Below, piece after piece: positions 7,118 to 16,042 of a DNA stretch of 64,000 nucleotides. Made by a program: the position numbers and the translations under genes. The notes under the pieces were generated by a model that was given only the letters and a program-made list of their open reading frames with translations, had not been told where the DNA came from and ran no database searches. Positions within the stretch are counted from its first letter, which is position 1. Each line of letters begins with the position of its first letter. Source of the stretch: GWA1-39-11 sp964640435 (lineage in GTDB: Bacteria; Patescibacteriota; Microgenomatia; Levybacterales; GWA1-39-11); the NCBI GenBank assembly GCA_964640435.1, contig CAZXFJ010000002.1:4992-68991 (forward strand), in the 5' to 3' direction.

Positions 7118-8605
7118 ATGACAAACGAAAATGACCGCTCCTCAATTCCGTTCGAAGCAGGAATAAGTCCGAGAAGGAATTGGAATTGGTTTGAATATCA
7201 TTCAGCGCTTTCTTATAGATATGCAAGTCCTGAAATGAAAAGGGTTTGGTCGGAAGGACATAAGGCAGAGCTTAGCGCAGATGTTTGGATTGCTGTAGCA
7301 AGTGCGCAAAATAAAGTCGGGTTAGTTACTGACGAGCAACTTGCAGATCTGCAAGAACACAAAAGAGATTTTGTAGCAGGAATAGATGAGATGTTGAGCC
7401 GTGAAAGAGATAGAAGCAACCCCAATTATAGTGGTCACGATATTATTGCTGCTACATCATGGTATGGCGAGGTGGCAAAAATTGGAGGAGGTATTGTTCA
7501 TCGTCCAATGACCTCTGAAGATCTTCTTTCAAATGTTGAAGCCCTTCAGATGAAAGAGGGAACAGCCTTAATTGATAAAAAAATGCATTCTGTACTTAAG
7601 CATTTTGGCGAGAAGATAGACCAATATAAAGAGCTACCTGCCTTAGGGCAAACTCACATGCAGGCGGGAGAGCCAGTCACCTTAGGATTAAGATTGGCTG
7701 TTCATGCCGTTGATTTTCTTCTTGACTACCAAAAATTACAATTTGTAAATGAGAGAATTTTAGGAAAAGGAATAAAGGGACCGGTTGGTACTATGGCCGA
7801 GGTGGAAACACTCTTAGAAGGTATTGATATGGACCCATTTGAGCACGAAAAGTTAGTTATGGACGAGCTAGGCCTTAGAGCTTTTCCTGTAACAAATCAA
7901 ACCTATCCCAGGAAAATGACAGCAGATGTGGTAGGTGCACTAGGAGACATTGGAGTATCGGTTCAGAGATTTGGTTTAAATATGAGATTATATCAATCGT
8001 CATTGTTTGATGAACTAGCGGAACCCAGAAGCTCTCAGGATAGAGGATCTTCTGCTATGCCCCATAAAAGAAATCCAGTGGGTGCAGAAAATGCGATGGC
8101 ATTGGGAAGGGGAATAAGATACAAGCATTCTGAGGCTCAGGAAATTGCAGCAAATGTTGTAATGGAAAGAGGTATTGATGATTCAGCCGGGAAAAGATCA
8201 TTTCTACCAGAATCATTTTTAGCTTTGGATGAGGCACTGACTAGGGTCGATAGAATAGTTGCGGGATTAGTTGTGAACGAAACCTCTATTTGGAGAAATC
8301 TACATACTTTTTCTGAATTTACTATAAGTGCGCCTATCATGGCACTCATGACACGTGAGGGTATAAGTCGTCAAGATGCTCATGAAAAACTTGCTGTGCT
8401 TGCAGGTGAAGCTTTTGAAACATTTAGGTCAACTAATGTTAATGATTATGGAGATAGACTATTAAATGATCCACTAGTAATGCAATATGTTACTGCTGCA
8501 GAGATAAAGAGAATGATAGATATTGCAGAGAAGCATATTGGTCGGGCACCACAGATTTGTGAGGGATTCCTCAGCGAACACCTCTACCCAGCACTTGCAA
8601 AATAA
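7118..8605 (+). CDS. purB: Adenylosuccinate lyase (PurB)
   Basis: PurB splits SAICAR to AICAR and adenylosuccinate to AMP, each time releasing fumarate. The fumarase/aspartase superfamily signature GSSAMPHKRNPVGAE lies at residues 310-324, with the catalytic serine in the S311/S312 pair. GHDIIAATSWYGEVA and ALGQTHMQAGEPVTLG match the other two conserved regions. At 495 residues it is somewhat longer than many bacterial PurB (about 430-460). It is divergent from trhO-purK and close to purK, which favours PurB over argininosuccinate lyase or fumarase. It is alone in its transcript: a new promoter follows its stop. Confidence 0.9.
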   Translation: MTNENDRSSIPFEAGISPRRNWNWFEYHSALSYRYASPEMKRVWSEGHKAELSADVWIAVASAQNKVGLVTDEQLADLQEHKRDFVAGIDEMLSRERDRSNPNYSGHDIIAATSWYGEVAKIGGGIVHRPMTSEDLLSNVEALQMKEGTALIDKKMHSVLKHFGEKIDQYKELPALGQTHMQAGEPVTLGLRLAVHAVDFLLDYQKLQFVNERILGKGIKGPVGTMAEVETLLEGIDMDPFEHEKLVMDELGLRAFPVTNQTYPRKMTADVVGALGDIGVSVQRFGLNMRLYQSSLFDELAEPRSSQDRGSSAMPHKRNPVGAENAMALGRGIRYKHSEAQEIAANVVMERGIDDSAGKRSFLPESFLALDEALTRVDRIVAGLVVNETSIWRNLHTFSEFTISAPIMALMTREGISRQDAHEKLAVLAGEAFETFRSTNVNDYGDRLLNDPLVMQYVTAAEIKRMIDIAEKHIGRAPQICEGFLSEHLYPALAK

Positions 8606-8634
8606 TTTCAAAACTAGTAAAACTCCTGTATAAT
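8606..8634 (+). promoter_or_regulatory. Promoter at the head of the glycan island, leaderless type
   Basis: TTTCAA (8606-8611) and TATAAT (8629-8634) are spaced by 17 bases. The -10 box ends eight bases before the ATG at 8643. The -35 begins on the base after the purB stop codon. Confidence 0.6.
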
Positions 8635-8642
8635 CAATCCAT

Positions 8643-9389
8643 ATGAAAGTATCCGTTGTTATACCCTCATTTAATGAAATGGGTAATCTTCGCAAAGGAA
8701 CTCTGGACCACGTAGAACACTTTTTAGCAAGACAAAAGTTTGATTACGATGTAATTATCGTTGATGATGGATCAAAAGATGGCTCTAGAGAGTTTGTAAA
8801 AAAGTTTGTCGAATCAAACAGGAAATTTAAGCTAATTGAGAATAATCATATGGGTAAAGCTGGGGCTGTAACTACAGGTGTACTTGCAGCAAGGGGAGAT
8901 TACATTTTATTTACTGATATGGATCAAGCAACCCCAATTGAAGAATTAAGCAACTTATTGCCTTTTGTGGAAGATGGATACGATATTGCTATTGGTTCTC
9001 GGGGAAAAGTTCGTCGGGGAGCTCCCTGGACAAGGCGTTTTATGGGGCAGGGTATGATAGTTTTAAGATCAGTTCTTGTGGGATTTCCTGAAATTAAAGA
9101 CACACAGTGTGGATTTAAGATTTTCAAGAAAAAAGCTGCACATGAAATATTTGAAAAGATTAAAAAAATCCATAATGGATTCAGAACGATAAAAAGCTCA
9201 TCTGTCGCAGCAGGTTTTGATGTAGAGCTTTTGTATATTGCTGACAAAATGAAGTTTAAAATAAAAGAGGTTCCAGTCGACTGGCTATACGTTGAGACAA
9301 GGAGAGTTTCTCCACTCAAAGACTCAGTTGAGAGTGTACTCGATTTAGTAAGAATAAGAAAAAATATTTTCAAAGGAACTTATGATTAA
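8643..9389 (+). CDS. GT2 glycosyltransferase, ALG5-like (polyprenyl-phosphate glucosyl/hexosyl transferase)
   Basis: It probably moves a sugar from a nucleotide donor onto polyprenyl phosphate in the cytoplasm. The 248-residue GT2 fold has IVDDGSKDGS (D41-D42), GKAGAVTTGVLAARG and the metal-binding TDMD (D92xD94). DTQCGFKIFKK and EVPVDWLYVETRRVSPLKD near the end are typical of the dolichyl-phosphate beta-glucosyltransferase (ALG5/DPG synthase) branch. There is no membrane helix, so it would work peripherally. It overlaps the next gene, an integral GT-C protein, by eight bases; donor synthase and user are thus made together. Family sure, sugar unknown. Confidence 0.88.
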   Translation: MKVSVVIPSFNEMGNLRKGTLDHVEHFLARQKFDYDVIIVDDGSKDGSREFVKKFVESNRKFKLIENNHMGKAGAVTTGVLAARGDYILFTDMDQATPIEELSNLLPFVEDGYDIAIGSRGKVRRGAPWTRRFMGQGMIVLRSVLVGFPEIKDTQCGFKIFKKKAAHEIFEKIKKIHNGFRTIKSSSVAAGFDVELLYIADKMKFKIKEVPVDWLYVETRRVSPLKDSVESVLDLVRIRKNIFKGTYD

Positions 9390-10527
9390 AAGACTTTTAC
9401 TTCCTCTCTGGATTTTAGTGGCAATCGCTCTTTTCCTTTATTCCTTCACTCAAGTTGATCTATCTTTGACGTTTTCAAGCGCAGGAATTTTCCAAACTGT
9501 TCAAAAATATTTCCAGTATGTAGGATGGTTTAATAGGCCATTATCTACATATATATATGTAGGTATACTAGTTGCTATTTTTGCTCTTTATGGAATAACG
9601 CTACATTTAATAAACACAAAGAAAATTGAAAGAAAAAAGCTATTAACAATAGTTTTTGCAGTAACAGCTGTTTTATTTTTGTCATACTGTGCATTTTCTT
9701 ATGACATCTTTAACTACATTTTTGATGCAAAAATAATTACTCACTACAACCAGAATCCTTATGAGCATAAAGCTCTAGATTATGCCGGTGATCCTATGTT
9801 GTCATTTATGAGGTGGACCCACAGAGTTTATCCTTATGGACCTTTCTGGTTAGTATTAACAGTTCCATTGTCATATGTTGGTTTTGGCATTTTTAGTTTC
9901 ACGTTTTATTTGTTTAAGCTTCTAATGCTTGCTTCATTTGTGGGGACGGTTTTGCTTATCGAAAGACTTGCTAAAAAGCTTGATTTTGATCCCCTTTTTG
10001 CTGTAGCAGCTTTTGCGCTTAATCCATTAGTTTTAGTAGAATCATTAGTGTCTTCTCATAATGATATTGTCATGATGTTTTTTGGACTTCTTGCAATATA
10101 TCTTTTTTATGAGAAGAGATATATTACATCGTACTTTAGTCTTCTTTTTTCTATTCTAATTAAATTTGCAACGGTACTTGAAATCCCCGCAATTCTTGCA
10201 AAAAGTATATTTAAGCTCAAAGATGAAAAGTTTTTTTATCTACTCATATTATGTATGATTGGTGGGGCGTTACTTGCGACATTTAGAACACAGTTTCAGC
10301 CCTGGTATCTTATATATCCACTTACATTTGCAGCATTTGTGCAGAAAAAATATTTTATTGCAATTCCAGTGTTTATTATTTCAATCGCAGCTCTAATGCA
10401 ATATATACCATATCTGTATTTGGGTAATTGGGATCCCCCAGTACCTTTTATCCTTAACTCTATAATGCTCGCTTCCGTAGTCCTCTCCGTGATTGTTATT
10501 GGAGGATATAAATTAATTAGAAGATAG
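9382..10527 (+). CDS. MptB-like polyprenyl-phosphate-sugar-dependent GT-C membrane protein
   Basis: The 381-residue protein has about ten hydrophobic helices. Its motifs fit GT-C mannosyltransferases such as MptA/MptB: YDIFNYIFDAKI in the first outer loop (candidate catalytic Asp), QNPYEH, YPYGPFWLVL, VSSHNDIVMMFF and FQPWYLIYP. It would use a lipid-phosphate sugar on the outer face. The paralogue at 45779-46891 shares every one of these motifs. The ATG has an AAAGGA sequence four bases upstream, one of the few clear Shine-Dalgarno sites here, and overlaps the ALG5-like gene. Confidence 0.75.
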   Translation: MIKRLLLPLWILVAIALFLYSFTQVDLSLTFSSAGIFQTVQKYFQYVGWFNRPLSTYIYVGILVAIFALYGITLHLINTKKIERKKLLTIVFAVTAVLFLSYCAFSYDIFNYIFDAKIITHYNQNPYEHKALDYAGDPMLSFMRWTHRVYPYGPFWLVLTVPLSYVGFGIFSFTFYLFKLLMLASFVGTVLLIERLAKKLDFDPLFAVAAFALNPLVLVESLVSSHNDIVMMFFGLLAIYLFYEKRYITSYFSLLFSILIKFATVLEIPAILAKSIFKLKDEKFFYLLILCMIGGALLATFRTQFQPWYLIYPLTFAAFVQKKYFIAIPVFIISIAALMQYIPYLYLGNWDPPVPFILNSIMLASVVLSVIVIGGYKLIRR

Positions 10528-10540
10528 TCCCAAATTCAGG

Positions 10541-10546
10541 TATAAT
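10541..10546 (+). promoter_or_regulatory. -10 box before GT39-like gene, leaderless type
   Basis: TATAAT ends six bases before the ATG at 10553 in a 25-base intergenic gap. No convincing -35 is seen. Confidence 0.5.
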
Positions 10547-10552
10547 TTAATT

Positions 10553-12103
10553 ATGAATTTAAAGAATAAAAAGCTTTTGTTTTTTGGAAGTGCAATCTTA
10601 ATAACTGTTCTTTATTTCGCGCTACGTTTATTTCATTTAACCTCACTACCACTTTTTACAGATGAAGCAATCTATATTAGATGGTCTCAGATTGCTGCAC
10701 AAGATGCTAACTGGAGATTTATTTCTCTTACTGATGGAAAACAGCCGATGTATGTTTGGATTGCAATGCTACTCTTGAAGATATTTAATGATCCACTTTT
10801 TGCCGGACGTCTAGTTTCGGTGATCGCTGGTTTTGGAACAGTAATAGGTTTATTTTTCTTAGGAAATGAATTATTCCGTGAGAAGAAAGAAAAAATATTT
10901 TCATTCACACAAAAAACTGTAACTATTGGGTTATTATCGAGCCTGTTTTATGTTATATATCCTTTCGGGTTAGTGTATGACAGAATGGGTCTTTACGATA
11001 GCTTAGTAGGAATGTTTGCTGTTTGGGCTCTTTATCTACTTGTTTTGCTCGTTAGAACCCTGAGGCTCGATGTGGCACTTCTTGCTGGACTTGTAATCGG
11101 TGGTGGGGTTTTAACGAAAACAAATGCATTCTCTTCTATTTATTCTATGCCACTTCTTCTGCTTATTTTTGGTTGGGGTGGAAAAGGCTTAAAGAATAGG
11201 CTTATTAAATTCTTCCTCTTATGTTTAGTTGTTGTAGTTCTTTCAAATGTGATCTACTCAGTATTAAGACTATCTCCATTTTTCCACATAATTGCACAGA
11301 AAAACGCTTTGTTTTTCTATCCAATAGGTGAGTGGATAAAGCATCCATTTACTTATTTATTTAGCAATCTAAGCGCTCTAGTAAACTGGTTAATGATTTA
11401 CTTTTCCGTTCCTTTACTTTTGGTCATTGGGTCATTCTTTATCAACAAAAAAGACTTTTTTATAAAGGCAATGTTAGTGCTTTGGTTCTTGGCACCATTT
11501 TCGTTCTTGGCATTTTTTGGAAATACCATTTATCCAAGATTCATATTATTTATGACCTTACCTTTAATTCCGCTCGTTGCTTATTCAATCGTTGAGTTGT
11601 TTGCGAGATATAAATCAAACATAGTAAGAGGCCTAATATTAATTATTGCTTTTGGCTTCTATATATATTCTGACTTTTTTATACTCACGAATTTCGCGGT
11701 TGCCCCAATACCAAGAGCTGACAGGATTCAGTATATGAACTCATGGAGTGCCGGAAATGGACTTGCTGAATCAGTTGAGTTCTTTAAAGAACAATCAAAA
11801 GACAAAAAAATATATATCGTTACACAAGGAACATTTGGTCTGATGCCTTTTGGTCTTGAAATGTATTTGGTTGATAACCCAAATATCAAAATTAATGCCT
11901 TGTGGCCTGTGAATAATACACCACCTGATGAAATAACTGAGATGGCAAAAAAGCTTCCTACTTATGCGATATTTTATCAGCCATGTTCTTCGTGTGGAAT
12001 TAGTGCAGGTAAGTTGCCTCAAGGATGGAACGGAAAACTAATTAATACTTACAGACAAGGAATTTCAGAGGACTACTATAGTATTTATCAAATCCTTCCA
12101 TGA
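10553..12103 (+). CDS. GT39/ArnT-like membrane glycosyltransferase
   Basis: The 516-residue polytopic protein begins with one helix and then an outer loop with FTDEA (D37-E38), the acidic pair that defines the catalytic site in PMT/ArnT-type GT-C enzymes. LTDGKQPMYVWIAMLLLKIF and AGRLVSVIAG follow as in family GT39. About twelve hydrophobic segments precede a soluble C-terminal part (from about residue 395) with a CSSCG motif. It probably transfers a sugar from a polyprenyl-phosphate donor outside the membrane. An ATGA overlap couples it to the following YfhO-like gene. Confidence 0.78.
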   Translation: MNLKNKKLLFFGSAILITVLYFALRLFHLTSLPLFTDEAIYIRWSQIAAQDANWRFISLTDGKQPMYVWIAMLLLKIFNDPLFAGRLVSVIAGFGTVIGLFFLGNELFREKKEKIFSFTQKTVTIGLLSSLFYVIYPFGLVYDRMGLYDSLVGMFAVWALYLLVLLVRTLRLDVALLAGLVIGGGVLTKTNAFSSIYSMPLLLLIFGWGGKGLKNRLIKFFLLCLVVVVLSNVIYSVLRLSPFFHIIAQKNALFFYPIGEWIKHPFTYLFSNLSALVNWLMIYFSVPLLLVIGSFFINKKDFFIKAMLVLWFLAPFSFLAFFGNTIYPRFILFMTLPLIPLVAYSIVELFARYKSNIVRGLILIIAFGFYIYSDFFILTNFAVAPIPRADRIQYMNSWSAGNGLAESVEFFKEQSKDKKIYIVTQGTFGLMPFGLEMYLVDNPNIKINALWPVNNTPPDEITEMAKKLPTYAIFYQPCSSCGISAGKLPQGWNGKLINTYRQGISEDYYSIYQILP

Positions 12104-14496
12104 AGCAAAAAGTAATTATTGTCTTGTTATCCTGCTTCATTGTTTTGGCATTCTTCTATCAATTATTTCAGGGTAAAGTACCGTTTCCAGGTGACCTACT
12201 TGTAAATCAGGAGCCTTATAGATCTGAATCCATCGACGGGTTTGTAGCTGGATCTATTCCTAATAAAGCTCAAGGACCGGATGTTATTCATGAGCTTCTT
12301 CCGTGGAAAAAATTTACTATTGATTCATGGAAAAACTTGCAAATCCCTTTTTGGGATCCTTATAACTTTTCGGGTAATCCATTAATGGCAAATTATCAAA
12401 GTGGCGTTTTTTATCCGGGAAATATAATATTCTTTATTTTAGATTTTTCTGATGCATGGAGTATTTATATCTTTTTAACTCCATTCCTTTCAATCCTTTT
12501 TACATACCTTTTCTTGAAAAGATTAAAACTGTCGGATGCAGCATCTTTATTTGGTGGCCTTGCTTTTTCGTTCTCTCTTTATATGACAGTTTGGATGGAA
12601 TACGGGAACATAGGGCATACATTTTTATGGCTTCCTCTTATACTTTATTTTACCGATAGATTTGTTGAAAGAAATAATAGAGTAGCTTTTTTGGGAATTG
12701 TATTGTCTTCATTTGCGGCAGCATTAGCTGGATACATTCAAGGCCTTTTCTATATTTATGCAATCACATTTATTTATTTTCTTTTAAAAAGTAATTCCCT
12801 AAAAAAGCCAAACTCACGTAAAATATTCATTTTCATTTCTTCTTTGGCATTACCAATATTTTTAACTGCGTTTCAAATGTTGCCAACGCTTGAGCTATTT
12901 GGTGAGTCAACAAGGGGAAATTATTCCCTGGATCAAATCCAGAAGATGCTTAATCCGCTTTACTATTTGATAACTATAGTTGCACCTGATTTTTTTGGAA
13001 ATCCTGCAAGCAGAAATTTCTGGTTTGATGGTACATATATTGAGAGAGTTTCCTATTTTGGTCTAATACCTTTTGCTTTTGCAATACTTGCAATCGTTTC
13101 AGTATTTAAACGAGTAGAGGTTAAGGTTTTTTCAATTCTATTTATTTTTTCATTACTTATTTCAACTGATCTTTTCATAACTCGTTTTTTCTATTTAATA
13201 CCTATTCCTGTTTTATCAACAACAGTTGCTACAAGAATACTTTCTGTATTTGCTTTTTCAGGTGCGATTCTTGCAGCATTTGGATTTGAGCAAGTTTTAC
13301 AGAGTAAGGATAAGAAGAAAATGTTTATGATTTTTGGATTATTACTTGCAGTAATAATTGTAGCCTTTGTGTTTACTCTTGCTTACCCAAAGACTTTAAG
13401 TGATTTGACAGTAATTTCTCAGCTTGCAACATCAAAGCGTAATTTAATTATTCCTTTAGCGACACTCATTATTTTTGGCGGGTTAACATTTGTTTTTTAT
13501 AATTTGAATCTTTTTAAAAAGTATAAAAAGATGATTTACGTATTTGTTATTTTTGCAATAACTTTCGCAGAATTGTTTTATTATTTTCAAAAAATTACAC
13601 CGTTTGCTCCTAAAAATTATATGTACCCAGAAACACCCATTATGTCTTTCCTACAAAAAGATGCGGGTATAAATCGGTTTTGGGGATATGGTACTGCATA
13701 TATCGAAAGCAATTTTCAAACTTTTGATAAAACATACTCACCTGAAGGAAATGACCCGCTCCATATAAAAACATATACCGAGCTTTTATCAGTTAGCAAA
13801 GATGGAAAAGTCCCCGCATTACTTCCGAGGCCGGATGCAAATATTGCAAGTGGATATGGTCAGGAAGATCTTTCAAATAACTCTTATAGACAAAAGATAT
13901 TAAATATCGTTGGTATTAAGTACGTCCTTAATAGGAGCGAGATTCTAACAGGAGATTATTCTCCCGATACGGTAACTTTCCCAGAAGAAAAATATAAGCT
14001 GGCTTGGCAAAAAGGTCTATGGCAGGCATATGAGAACAAGAATATAACTCAACGAATTTTTATTACAAATAAATATAAAGTTGTGAATGAAGATAAAGCA
14101 CTTCAGACTTTATTGAATAAGGACTTTAATGAAAAAGAGACTCTGGTGCTGTATGAAGATCCAAAGATCAAGCAGAGTGATTTAAAACAAAGTCTAAAAG
14201 TTGATTCATATACACCAAATAAAATTACTATTTCAGCAAAAACTTCCTCCGATGCGCTTCTTTATGTGTCAGACAATTATTATCCCGGGTGGATTGCAAG
14301 TATTGATGGTCAAGACAACAAGATATATTTGGCAAATTATACTTTCCGTGCTGTTGTTGTACCAGCAGGTGACCATAAGGTAGTTTTTGAATTTAAGCCA
14401 CAAAGCTTTTATTATGGAATATATATCGCACTTGCCGGTCTAGCGGGACTGGTAATAATGCTTATTATTATTGGTAAAAAAAAGAATGAAAAGTAA
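12100..14496 (+). CDS. YfhO-like membrane protein (GT-C type), copy 1
   Basis: YfhO proteins are large polytopic GT-C-fold proteins; the Bacillus and Listeria members are implicated in glycosylating lipoteichoic acid. This 798-residue copy has the outer loop PFPGDLLVNQEPY, LPWKKFTIDSWKN, IPFWDPYNFSGNPLMANYQS, VAPDFFGNP and a long C-terminal outer domain ending in YYPGWIASIDG and FRAVVVPAGDH before one last helix (about residues 770-792). The other copies are at 23233 and 27722. It overlaps both neighbours. The family is clear; donor and acceptor are unknown. Confidence 0.82.
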   Translation: MKQKVIIVLLSCFIVLAFFYQLFQGKVPFPGDLLVNQEPYRSESIDGFVAGSIPNKAQGPDVIHELLPWKKFTIDSWKNLQIPFWDPYNFSGNPLMANYQSGVFYPGNIIFFILDFSDAWSIYIFLTPFLSILFTYLFLKRLKLSDAASLFGGLAFSFSLYMTVWMEYGNIGHTFLWLPLILYFTDRFVERNNRVAFLGIVLSSFAAALAGYIQGLFYIYAITFIYFLLKSNSLKKPNSRKIFIFISSLALPIFLTAFQMLPTLELFGESTRGNYSLDQIQKMLNPLYYLITIVAPDFFGNPASRNFWFDGTYIERVSYFGLIPFAFAILAIVSVFKRVEVKVFSILFIFSLLISTDLFITRFFYLIPIPVLSTTVATRILSVFAFSGAILAAFGFEQVLQSKDKKKMFMIFGLLLAVIIVAFVFTLAYPKTLSDLTVISQLATSKRNLIIPLATLIIFGGLTFVFYNLNLFKKYKKMIYVFVIFAITFAELFYYFQKITPFAPKNYMYPETPIMSFLQKDAGINRFWGYGTAYIESNFQTFDKTYSPEGNDPLHIKTYTELLSVSKDGKVPALLPRPDANIASGYGQEDLSNNSYRQKILNIVGIKYVLNRSEILTGDYSPDTVTFPEEKYKLAWQKGLWQAYENKNITQRIFITNKYKVVNEDKALQTLLNKDFNEKETLVLYEDPKIKQSDLKQSLKVDSYTPNKITISAKTSSDALLYVSDNYYPGWIASIDGQDNKIYLANYTFRAVVVPAGDHKVVFEFKPQSFYYGIYIALAGLAGLVIMLIIIGKKKNEK

Positions 14497-16042
14497 ATAT
14501 GTCTTGCTTATTATTTTGATACTTCTTGTTATTCCATCTTTTTGGTTTTTGATAAAACCAGGTTTTATTACAACCGACGATGGTAATTGGATGATTATCA
14601 GATTTTCGGCTTTCTATCAGGCCTTACGTGATGGTCAATTTCCTGTAAGAGTTTTGGATCGTTTAAATTTCGGCTATGGTTATCCTGTTACAAACTTCTT
14701 ATACCCAGGCTTCATGTATTTGGCAGTTCCATTTAAAGCTTTTGGCCTAAGCTTTGTCATGACGATTAAGCTAGTAATAGCTCTTTGCATGATCGGTTCT
14801 GGTGTTTTTATGTATCTTTGGTTGGGCCGACTATACAACAGCGTTTCAGCGTTCTTTGCATCCCTTTTTTACGTTTATGCACCATATCATCTTTACGACT
14901 TAAGTAGGAGAGGGTCTGTCGGTGAGCTACTTTCATTAGCTGTTTTTCCTTTCACGATGTGGCAAATTGAAAGACAAAGCTTGTTCTTTTCAGCGATTGG
15001 TTTCGCTTTACTTATTATTTCACATAATACACTTGCGATAATGTTTTTGGCATTAATTATTTCGTACGCAGCTGTATCAATCTATGCTTCTGAAAATCGT
15101 AAATTACTTATGGAGTTTTATTCAAGGTTAATAATTTTTGGACTTGGGATTTCTGCCTTTTTCTGGCTACCAGCCTTATTTGAATTACAAAATACAGCTT
15201 TTTCTAAAACAAAAATTTCTGACTTCTCCAAATATTTTGCAGACTACAATCTTATTGGATTAACAACTATTTTGATTTTTGTTGGAACAATTATTGTTTT
15301 TATTATAAAGACAAGTTTAATAAAAAAAGAATACAAAACGATTTTAATGCTGACTTTGGGAATTGTTACAGCATTTTTAGCAAGTAATTTAAGTGAGGTG
15401 CTATGGCATGTTCTTCCGGTATCATTTATTCAATTTCCGTTTAGGATGCTTTCAGTAACAATTATTGCAGCATCTTTTGTACTTGCTTTCTGTCTCTCTC
15501 AAGTCGAGATGAGGATAAGAATAGCAGTTGGTATCGTTTTTATTGCTGTGACAATTGTTTTATCTTACAAACTTTTAATTCCAACTTCTTTTAATTTAGA
15601 ACAAGATGGTTTTTATTCCACAAATGAGGCAACGACAACAGTTCTTGATGAATATATGCCAGTTTGGGTTAAGGATAAGCCTTTGGGACATTTCGAAGAG
15701 AAAGTAAAAGTTATTCAAGGAGAAGGTGGAATACAAAATGTTTCCGCTAATTCAAAAAATATTTCATTTAATTTTGTATCAAATTCTCCAGCAGTTGTGA
15801 GCGTATCAACTATTTATTATCCTGGATGGAAGGCATATGCAAATGGAAAAGAAAAGGCAATATTTTTTGATAACAGGAATGGGTTGATTGAGTTAAAACT
15901 TGAGGGAAGGAATCAAAAGGTAGAATTAAATTTTGGAGAAACTACAATGAGATTACTTGCAGATATTGTTTCTATTCTCTCTCTTATTTTGCTCTTCACT
16001 ATAACTTTATACAAACCTGTTTTAAAATATATAAATAAATGA
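14486..16042 (+). CDS. PTPS-related-domain membrane protein (GT-C type), copy 1
   Basis: The 518-residue protein (from the ATG at 14486; a TTG at 14471 is less likely) belongs to the membrane family named for a '6-pyruvoyl-tetrahydropterin synthase related domain', a historical label without pterin activity. Key features are an outer-loop TTDDGNW, QFPVRVLDRLNFGYGYPVTN, YAPYHLYDLSRRGSVGELLS and ISHNTLA. A C-terminal outer beta domain carries YYPGWKAYANG, followed by a final helix. Architecture and context suggest a membrane glycosyltransferase or its partner. It overlaps the preceding YfhO-like gene and ends in an ATGA overlap with the next copy. Confidence 0.78.
   Translation: MKSKYVLLIILILLVIPSFWFLIKPGFITTDDGNWMIIRFSAFYQALRDGQFPVRVLDRLNFGYGYPVTNFLYPGFMYLAVPFKAFGLSFVMTIKLVIALCMIGSGVFMYLWLGRLYNSVSAFFASLFYVYAPYHLYDLSRRGSVGELLSLAVFPFTMWQIERQSLFFSAIGFALLIISHNTLAIMFLALIISYAAVSIYASENRKLLMEFYSRLIIFGLGISAFFWLPALFELQNTAFSKTKISDFSKYFADYNLIGLTTILIFVGTIIVFIIKTSLIKKEYKTILMLTLGIVTAFLASNLSEVLWHVLPVSFIQFPFRMLSVTIIAASFVLAFCLSQVEMRIRIAVGIVFIAVTIVLSYKLLIPTSFNLEQDGFYSTNEATTTVLDEYMPVWVKDKPLGHFEEKVKVIQGEGGIQNVSANSKNISFNFVSNSPAVVSVSTIYYPGWKAYANGKEKAIFFDNRNGLIELKLEGRNQKVELNFGETTMRLLADIVSILSLILLFTITLYKPVLKYINK

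Noticed and set aside
7118..8605. Argininosuccinate lyase or fumarase instead of PurB
   Set aside because: The SSAMPHKRNP signature with H-x-Q-x-GEP context and the purK neighbour fit PurB better; superfamily signature alone would not decide.
8606..8642. tRNA or riboswitch before the glycan island
   Set aside because: The gap is only 37 bases and is fully explained by a -35/-10 promoter.
8924..9373. Open frame of 149 codons on the minus strand inside the ALG5-like gene
   Set aside because: Antisense to a GT2 with intact motifs; Ser/Thr-rich nonsense composition.
14486..16042. Reading the PTPS-related proteins as tetrahydropterin enzymes
   Set aside because: The name is a historical domain label. 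These are polytopic membrane proteins without the zinc His triad of pterin synthases.
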